This document shows, piece after piece, positions 56,757-64,000 of a stretch of DNA of 64,000 bases (position 1 is the stretch's first letter; each line of letters starts with the position of its first letter). Below the pieces are notes generated by a model. It saw nothing but the letters and a program-made list of their open reading frames with translations, made no database searches and was not told the origin of the DNA. The stretch is from Uranotaenia lowii (Eukaryota > Arthropoda > Insecta > Diptera > Culicidae). Position numbers and translations under genes: made by a program. Location of the stretch: contig NC_073693.1 in the NCBI RefSeq assembly GCF_029784155.1, forward strand, positions 150,600,843-150,664,842, read 5' to 3'.

Positions 56757-58250
56757 TTTTATGGAATAAGTATTCCGTCTAACGACACAACCTGATGATA
56801 TTCCTCCAATTCACTCGGTCCATGCCACCCGTCTCTAGCTTTTCGGGCATCCCAAATCACGGTCGATCGTGTCGTTTGCGGCTTTGAAGTCGATGATGGA
56901 TGATTCGTAGGAACTTGGTGTTCAATGCATTTTTGGAGGATTTGCCGTAATGTGAAGATCTGGTCGATAGTAGATCGTCTCTCCATGAAACCGGCCTGAT
57001 GACTTCCCACAAATCTGTTTGCTTGATGTGTAAAGCGGCGGAGTAGAATTCGGGATAACACTTTGTAGGCGGCATTTAGGACAGTGATAGCTTGGTAGTT
57101 CTCACAGTCCAATTTGACGCCTTTCTTGTAGTGTTGGGGCATATTACCCTCTCCTTCCACTCCTCCGGTAGCTGTATGCAATTGGATTGCTGAGATTGCT
57201 TCAATCATGCGATATTCAACAGAGGCGGGCGTCGGTTTCGTATGTTGTTCACTACGGAGAGTTTTGGGCGCATCTTCACCATCACCAGATAGTGGTCTAA
57301 CTTGGTGTTTGCTCCTCGACAGGATCTGATTTCGATGATGTCCGAGAAGTGCCGGCTGTCTATAAAAATGTGGTCGATCTGTGATAGTGTTTGGTACAGT
57401 GATCAACAGGTGCAGGGAGGCGTTGCTGGAAAAAGGTACTACGTACGGCCTTTCGTTTGGAGGCGGTGAAATCTATGAGTCTTGGACGTTTTGGTTGGTC
57501 AGCTGGTGCGCACTGAACCTTCCAATTGTCGATTTGATTTCCTCCTCCTGGCCAACCTGAGCGCTAAAACCACGACCTTGATACCTTGTTTTGTGCAGCG
57601 GTCGTATTCACATTCCAGCTGTGCGTAGAATTCGTCTTTGTCGTCACGTGTACTTCCGAGGTGAGGGCTATGCACGTTGAAGATGTTGATATTGAAGAAC
57701 CGACCCTCGATATTCATCCGGCACATTCGTTGGTCGATCGGCCACCACCCGATCACGCGCTTCTGCATTTTCCTCATCACTATAAAAGTCTTTCCGAGCT
57801 TGTGTGTGTTGCCACAGCTCTGGTAGATGGTATGACCACCTCGGAACGTTTGTACCGTGGAGCTCTTTCAGCATACATCCTGCAGCGCTACGATGTCGAA
57901 TTTGTGGCTCTTTAATTCGTTGGAGAGCACGAGGGCACTGCCCATGAAATTAAGCAATTGTTCGTTGCTGGTATTTTTTGCAGTCATGCCCTCAGTTACC
58001 CCACTATCTCGCAGGAGGACCAACGTGATGTTGCTGTTTTGGGTCCCGAGCACCACCAAAACGTTGTTGTACTCCAATGCCACCCCTTACACGGAGAACG
58101 GACGCGTACGGAGCCCCCTATCTCAGTTCACATGGGGCCAAAGCATCTCACATCCCAGCCAGTATCACGGGGAAGTTGAGAATCGGAGTTGTAAGACAGG
58201 AGGTGATATGAACACTACCCGATGGTTGGGTGTATGGGATTTCGGGCGCA
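56757..58250 (-). pseudogene. Degraded RTE-clade LINE (endonuclease and RT fragments)
   Basis: Minus-strand fragments in ORF2 order. An endonuclease N-terminus (LSNELKSHKFDIVALQ) lies near 57880-57930, then QKRVIGWWPIDQRMC and FNVHSPHLGSTRDDKDEFYA at 57600-57770. After a gap comes RT with KKGVKLDCENYQAITVLNAA, NRFVGSHQAGFMERRST and IDQIFTLRQILQKC at 56930-57120. These phrases are characteristic of RTE elements. After the finger region the RT core is deleted (near 56870) and the frame joins 3'-terminal sequence. Multiple stops and frameshifts; no activity possible. The 5' leader may extend to about 58250. Confidence 0.8.
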
Positions 58251-60597
58251 CATTATCTACAATACGCCTTGATTTCCAATAAAAATCTCTTGAGAATTAC
58301 TCGAGTTTTGTCATAATTTTGATCATTTACCATGGAAGCCCTCATTTATAAAACGGAAAACGTTTAATATTACATTAAATCATCTTGTTACTTCACTATC
58401 AAGATGTGTGCCAAATAATAGGAAACAAATTAAAAACCTAGTAGAGACGAATGCTTCCCGAGAAATTAAAATTCCTCTTGGTAAAGTTTCATATATGCCA
58501 CAACTTTCAACTTTCGAGAGCACCTTATTAACGGTAAAGAAAAACAATGAAAATTATAAGCATCATTATCTGCAAAGTGGACCCGGGGAATGGGGTTTCA
58601 TCTTACACGGTTTAATCAATGCAGAAGGTATCTTGACATCAAACAGGTCGATCAAACAAGCTTCCTCGTGTCCTCGTGTCGAGTCTGTCAAATCAGCGCC
58701 GTCCTTTGACCATCATCATCAACATCATCAAGGGGACAGAGCCGAGCCAAGCGATATCCAATCAGGTTCGAGCGCAATTACCATAAAAAGCAAGACAAAT
58801 TGCACTTCATTACCGCCTACACCTTGCCGATTTTACTTTCGACGAAGGATGAGGACGATGAAAAGCTCGATGCTGATGCTGGACTGATATCTGGTACAAA
58901 GTTTGGTTGCAAAGGATTCCTGCTGCCATACTTCTATAACTATGTATGTCACACGCGCTGTCACTGTCTGCGATATTCCATGCGAACAACATTCAACCAG
59001 ACCTTCTGCAGCTTCCCTCAACAACGATGAACCAAACCTCAATTTATATAATGTCCAATGTTTCAAGATAGCTCACAAATTGATAAGTTTGCTTTAATTT
59101 AGTTCTAACTGATTAAACGAAATGCTTACTTCATAAAGGACATGACCCTGTTCATTTTTCCTCGGCATGCACTCCATCATGAAATCTAAATCAAGACATT
59201 CAAAGCTCGCCGCCGTCACCCCGAGGGAAGGGATGATAAAATTTTCCATCATTCTGATCCGCTTACGTTTCCACCCGGAATCGTTCATTCCTCGAAAACT
59301 CATTCATAAATGGCTAAGTCCACCGTTGCCATTGCCCCGATTTGTCTTTCGTCGTTCGCCGGCCGTAGGGTCTTTTCATTGGCGAATCGGGTATGGACCG
59401 GGCCTAGCTAACTGTCCTAGATGACATTGGTTCAGTGTGTTCATTTTTTTCGACTTTGTTTTGCTTAGAAGGAGATTTTGTTTTAGGAAATTTATAAAAT
59501 TAGACTTCTCGGAAGCTGGCTTTGTGGAATAACAGGATATAATTTTTTATCATCTTCCAAATCTCCCGAGCCCGTAAAATCTTGGCTCAGGTAAAGATAC
59601 TTTTTTTTATTTATTTTCAAAGCTGCGGCTCAAAAAAGTAATATGATTTTCAGTCTGTTTTAACATATTTGTTATTATTATTTAGAATTTGGTCCCATAT
59701 TTTTTCGATAACTTTTGGATTATCAAACATTATTGAAGAATATAAAATGATTTGAATGATTCCTGAATTAGGTCATCAAGTTCCAATTTTGTATAGAAAT
59801 ATGAAAAACGAAAAAAAAAAAATTAATCTTTCTTAAAGAACACTGAAGCAATGAAAAGTGAAATGGCAAGTTTTGCATACTAGTGTTTTAATTGATTTCA
59901 TGGATTTTTTTTGCCGAGGTGAATCATCTTATTCAATGGTTGTGCAATGCAGCTTTTAGCGATTTTTTCATCGATCGTCGAGATGGCCAACAAAATCATC
60001 TCTTCAGAAAAGGGGTAGGCTTAAAGCGGCACGTTATCCAAACAAACGGGAAAATTGTGCCTTCAGAGGCAAATCGCAGAACTTCGTTCTCATAGTTTAA
60101 CTTAAGGATAGTTTTAAGTTTTGAGTTTAAAATATTTTTCACATAACAGGATGTTCTCCTACGTTAAAATACTTGAAAGCACTCAGAAAATTTAAGTCTA
60201 ATTAATAAATTAAGAGTACCTTGTTAACTATAGGGCTCTGAACAGTTCATTCTTGAGCTGAACACCTAATTCAATACAATAATTTAATATAAATGTAATG
60301 ATGAATTAGTACAAATTAAGACACATTAAAAAAAAGATTTTTTTAATTTCATCCTTAGGTTGACCAGCTTTTAAATTACTTACCAGTCAAAGCCACTAAA
60401 ATTTAAAGAAATATATTAAAAAAAGTTTGGTAAACCTTTTAAGTTATATTTTCTGGCACACAAGTTAGTTTTTTGGTTATACACATGAAATGTGTTTTAA
60501 GAATCAAGGAATATGTATGATTCAATTTGTATTAACTTCAAGTACATCTGTGGTGATTTTTGAATGAAAAATTCTGTTTTTTTAAACATTTATATAC
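58251..60597. other. Low-copy interval, no gene recognised
   Basis: 58408-58887 is a 159-codon plus-strand frame with His-rich (HHHQHHQ) and basic parts but no recognised domain; composition alone does not support a gene. 58680-59430 is GC-richer. A LINE 3' fragment lies at 60012-60062. Confidence 0.35.
60012..60062 (-). repeat. LINE 3' UTR fragment related to 39884-39936
   Basis: GGGGTAGGCTTAAAGCGGCA and the following CGTTATCC...CGGGAAAATTGTGCC match the 3' UTR of the LINE at 39864-42947. Both end at TTCTGA on the minus strand. Confidence 0.7.
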
Positions 60598-60845
60598 CGT
60601 AATCTGGGGGAACTTAGATCACCGGGGTAACTTTGATCAACATGAAATTTTTGAGTTACAAATAAGCCAAATTTGGGGTTTTTAGAAGATTTTTGATATT
60701 ACCCAAAATGTAATTTCAAAATATTAAAATATCTGGTTTTTCCAAGGAAATAACTGTTATTAATGTTTATGCCTTCTCTGATAAATGTCACCATTACAAT
60801 AATTTTAAAGATGTTGAGGTACTTAAAAACCATAGTGATCAAAGA
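60598..60845 (+). repeat. ACCGTAATCTGGGGGAACTT TIR-like repeat
   Basis: It starts ACCGTAATCTGGGGGAACTT and ends with GTGATCAAAGATCC, partially complementary to its own GGGGTAACTTTGATCA. Its right end is the inverted relative of 51882-51925. A short nonautonomous element is likely. Confidence 0.55.
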
Positions 60846-60864
60846 TCCTCTCTCATGAAAGGAG

Positions 60865-62130
60865 GAGGGGCCTCCCAAACAATAGACAATTGTTTGCATA
60901 ACTCGAGAACCCATCATGCAAATGGTATCAAATTTGGCATGGGGTGGTATTTAGGTACGAGGAATGTTTCTACGAATATTGGGTACCCCTCCTTCCTTTC
61001 AGTGGAGAGAGGGGCTACCTTACAATTTTTCACATAACTCCAGAGCTAATCAAGATATTGGAAATTTGACATGGGAGGGTATTAGTACATAAGAAATGTT
61101 TCTATGGTCATTTTTGACCCTTCCCTTTTTAGTGGGGATATAGGTAGGGAGAGGGGAGGGGGCTTCAATACATTTTTATTGCATAACTTGAGAATTATTC
61201 GAGCAAACGGAACCAAATTTTTCTTGAAGGTGTATTTGGGTACTAGAAAGGTGTCTATCAATATTTGAAACACTTCTTCCCTTTTTGTGGAGAGATAGAA
61301 AGGGGGGAGGGAGCTCCTTTACATTTTTCAGCACAATTGAAAAACTTATAAACCATTTTGATTTATATTTGGCATGGGAAGATATTTGAATACGGGAAAT
61401 GTTTTTATGATATTTTGAGAACCTTCTGTTCTTTCTTTATTTAGGGTGGGTTGAAGGTGGGATGGTGCACTCATACATTTTTTTAAATCACTCAAGAGCT
61501 TATCCTGAAAATGGAACCGAATTTGGACCGATATTTGAATAGTTACGAGGAATTTTTCTATGAATATTTTGTACTACAGCCTCCTTCCAATGGATGATAG
61601 GAAGGAGAGAAGGGGCTCCATTACAATTTTTCGCATAGCTCGAGAACTAATCGAGCAAATGAAAACAAATTTGACATAGGAGTTCATTTGGAAACGATAA
61701 ATGTTTATAAGCTTATTCGAGATTCCTTTCTTCTTAAATTGGGGATAAAGTTAGGGAAGAGAGGAGCTCACATCAAATTTTTTAGCATAAATTAAGAACT
61801 TATCAAACAAATTGAACCTAATATGACGAGGGAAATCATTTGGGTACGCGAAATGGTTATATGATTATTAGAAACACCATCTTTTTTTTTTCAGTGAGTA
61901 CATAGGAAATGGGGAGCGGGTCCAAAACAATTTTCTTGGTATAGAAAAAATCAAACAAAAAACCAAATTTGACATGGGAATGTTTTTGAGAACAAGATAT
62001 GATTCTATGGAATTTTACGGACCCTTCAGTCTTGCAGTGTGGAGAGGGGAGAGACGGAGGAGCTTCCATATAAATGTTGATGTATTGATTAAAACTTATC
62101 AATATAAAAATATAACCAAATTTAATATAT
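60865..62130. repeat. Tandem array, ~150-bp unit, about 8-9 diverged copies
   Basis: Recurring landmarks are CATAACTCGAGAACTAATCG, AACCAAATTTGACATGGGA, GGGTACGAGAAATGTTTCTA and GTGGGGAGA...GGAGGGGGCTCC. The AAATTTGRCATGGG landmark falls at about 60931, 61062, 61214, 61366, 61518, 61667, 61817, 61963 and 62118, spacings of 131, 152, 152, 152, 149, 150, 146 and 155. Copies have diverged substantially, so this is an old array. No coding potential. Confidence 0.85.
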
Positions 62131-62304
62131 GATTAAATGTTAAAGAGTAAAACTATTCAGACTTAAAAATAAATAAATAAAGAAAACAATTGAGATTGCG
62201 TTCAGCAAAGTTCGACCAGCTGTATTTCAATGAAAATATTTACATTTTACATGTTTACCACTAATAATCAAAGGTTTGAAGAACCTCTTAGCTGAATGAA
62301 ACTA

Positions 62305-62785
62305 TGATTTCAAAGTAGTCGAAGATTCCTTTGAATTCAGCTACAGTATTTGAAAGACCCAAATACTAGTATTTCACTAGCTACTTGCTAGCATCCTCAG
62401 TGGGTTTTCGACTGAAGAAAGTGTATCATTTCCCTCCCTTAAATTGTCCAAGCTAGGTAGCTCTGAATTATTTGTAGGAAAAAGAAGATTTTGAGATTTA
62501 CAGGAAACCAACCAGTACTATGAGGGTTATCCCAAGCACCTCTAATCATTCATTCGGACATAAGATGGCCGCTTTCCATCATATGATCCACAGAATGAAT
62601 TCGATTCCTCTCTCAAAAGAAGGGGAAGAAAAGGAACTTCAATATATCTTCCAAACGGCTAATAAGAATGCATATCAATCCAGTTCCATTCAAGCCATCA
62701 TCAACAAAAAACAAAAAATTCTTCAGAGAAGGTCTTTCAAATACTGTAGCTGAATTCAAAGGAATCTTCGACTACTTTGAAATCA
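62305..62785. repeat. Perfect 55-bp inverted repeat with 371-bp spacer
   Basis: 62305-62359 is the exact reverse complement of 62731-62785 (the right arm starts GGTCTTTCAAATACTGTAGC). Perfect identity over 55 bp in such degraded DNA indicates a recent rearrangement or selection. The spacer contains an RT-like peptide fragment. Confidence 0.9.
62520..62753 (+). pseudogene. Reverse-transcriptase C-terminal fragment (Penelope-like?)
   Basis: The frame reads SFGHKMAAFHHMIHRMNSIP, then LSKEGEEKELQYIFQTANKN. The pattern HK-AAF--MIHR---IPLS---Y--EL is found downstream of RT in Penelope-like and some LINE elements. It overlaps the right arm of the 55-bp inverted repeat. The catalytic core is absent, so the family is uncertain. 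Confidence 0.4.
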
Positions 62786-62999
62786 CATGTTTACCAATAT
62801 TTCCAGGATCCCGCGGGATTCCGGGAATTCTCGGAGAGTTGACCGTCAGATTTCCCGATGGCACTTTGAAACATTTCAAAATCTGTTCAGAAAGTTCTGA
62901 TAGCTCGGTCCAGGATTCCATTCAAACTATCTTGTCAAAATAAGAACGTAAATTATTTGAACTTCTTCAATCGGTGACTTTTTTAAATCCAAGGTTATC

Positions 63000-63185
63000 C
63001 ATTCGAAGATAATTTGGCCTTCAGGCTGTTATGTCGAATTATCTTTAGGCTGAATGGTCTTTAGGCCATTTTATCTGAAATTCATTAAGCCTACCATCTT
63101 TTCAGCCTACTTTCCATTCGGCATAGCATCCATTCGATCCAATGATCATTTGGACTTACAACTATCGGCCTAATGGCCTGAGTTT
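63000..63185. repeat. Degenerate GGCCTAATGG/CATTCGG-type tandem words
   Basis: Repeated GGCTGAATGGTC, AGGCCATTTTAT, CATTCGGC and GGCCTAATGGCC words on both strands suggest a decayed short-unit repeat. Confidence 0.4.
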
Positions 63186-63189
63186 CCAA

Positions 63190-64000
63190 CATCAACATCG
63201 AAAAGTTTCAATTGTAACCTACATAGGTTGGGTGTCAATCAACTAAAATCAAAGAGTTGTTTTTGTGCCCAAACCTCAACCTTCAAATCTTCTTCATTTT
63301 GTTCGTCTTAATTCTCACGACTCAATTTGTGAACCATTCCAAGAACCTGGCTGTCGAAAGCAGGACATTTTGCGGGTTTCGGTTACATCGTTGACATTAC
63401 TTAGCTCGGTTTGCTACAGCAGCAAAGCAAGGGTAGGTATGCAGAGTGTTTTTGCCTGGCATCATCGTCGGGTTTCCTCATTCTTACTGGACTGCTTGTT
63501 GGCATGCCGCCTCCCTCTTAGCTCGGCTTAGCCATCTGGAATGTCGGTGTCCGTCATGCGACGGGAAGAAGCGTGTGACGGGAAGCACCAAGTGTGTTGG
63601 TGTGTGCGTGTGTTTGTGTTCGCGTTTGTATGTGTGTGCTCGTGTAGGTTTTTGCACTTAACCTTTTACCCATTTGCACAAAACTGTGCCCGGAGCAGTC
63701 GGAAAATCCAGCAGAGACCACGAATAATGTTGGCAGGAAATCATGTTGAGCTTTTGATTGAGGCTTCGGGTTGAGGAAAATCGTTATGTAAACTTAGGGC
63801 ACTTATTATGGTTATTATGGGTCACGTGGGTGTTTGCTCAAGATGATGGTGTTAATGTGGCGGAGATGGCCACAAAACAAGGACCCTCTCGAGAAAGTGC
63901 TTTTGCATAAGAATGAGAAGTGCCGCTTACTTATTTCCTCTGGTTCGGATTCCGGAGAGCCTTTTCGATGTTGGTATATCCTTAATATTTGCATACAATA
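63190..64000. other. GC-richer low-copy region, possible exon or regulatory DNA
   Basis: Composition and TG-rich stretches (GTGTGCGTGTGTTTGTG near 63602) resemble 5640-5700, and no transposon is recognised. Short frames on the plus strand (for example 63265-63531) lack domains. Confidence 0.25.

Noticed and set aside
57586..58282. Plus-strand frames of 109 and 141 codons
   Set aside because: They are antisense to recognisable RTE endonuclease fragments.
58408..58887. 159-codon plus-strand frame as a host gene
   Set aside because: No domain, no splice context and low-complexity His and basic stretches; start and length are within chance for this less AT-rich region.
60855..61037. Short plus-strand frame in the 150-bp array
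   Set aside because: It is confined to one repeat unit and not preserved in the others.

Overview
The window is repeat-dominated, AT-rich eukaryotic DNA, almost certainly from a mosquito (Culicidae, probably culicine). The strongest pointer is a DD37E-type Tc1/mariner transposase, a family known mainly from mosquitoes. The mix of other elements fits: Ty3/gypsy and Bel/Pao LTR elements, RNase H-bearing, Jockey/CR1-type and RTE LINEs, tRNA-derived SINEs, and many nonautonomous TIR elements. No intact host protein-coding gene is visible. Nearly all long reading frames belong to decayed transposable elements or to a tandem repeat.

Layout. 1-2117: the 3' end of a Ty3/gypsy element inserted into the gag start of an oppositely oriented Bel/Pao element. 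3660-6127: GC-richer, CAG/GTC-repeat-bearing DNA ending in a consensus 5' splice site, possibly a 5' UTR exon or promoter region. 6128-11300: AT-rich DNA with a LINE tail and a tRNA-like unit. 11567-14167: about 200 copies of a 13-bp minisatellite. 15278-19510: dispersed repeats split by a 3.6-kb TIR element. 20307-22203: hAT-like element (8-bp TSD) carrying a GCCCGG-rich MITE. 22290-22770: an older array of the same 13-mer. 22937-24532: pogo-like TIR element with a nested MITE. 26955-27560: MITE flanked by TTAA. 30738-32690: degraded LINE. 33158-35222: second GCCCGG MITE, then a mariner nested in another TIR element. 39691-43719: TIR element hit by a LINE that is flanked by a 77-bp direct repeat and is itself split by a Harbinger-like MITE. 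45065-47786: SINE copies and another nested TIR element. 48208-49156 and 51921-53730: two LINE 3' halves. 55271-55707: third GCCCGG MITE. 56757-58250: degraded RTE element. 60598-62130: TIR-like repeat and a ~150-bp tandem array. 62305-62785: a perfect 55-bp inverted repeat around a reverse-transcriptase fragment. 63190-64000: GC-richer unique DNA.

The elements do not form a pathway. Their relationships are nested insertions, and several can be ordered in time because target-site duplications and pre-insertion sequences can be read directly. Good examples are the Harbinger-like MITE inside an RT frame, the hAT element, and two SINEs with clean duplications. Most stretches between elements hold no recognisable gene. 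They are probably intron or intergenic sequence of a large locus, but that is inference.
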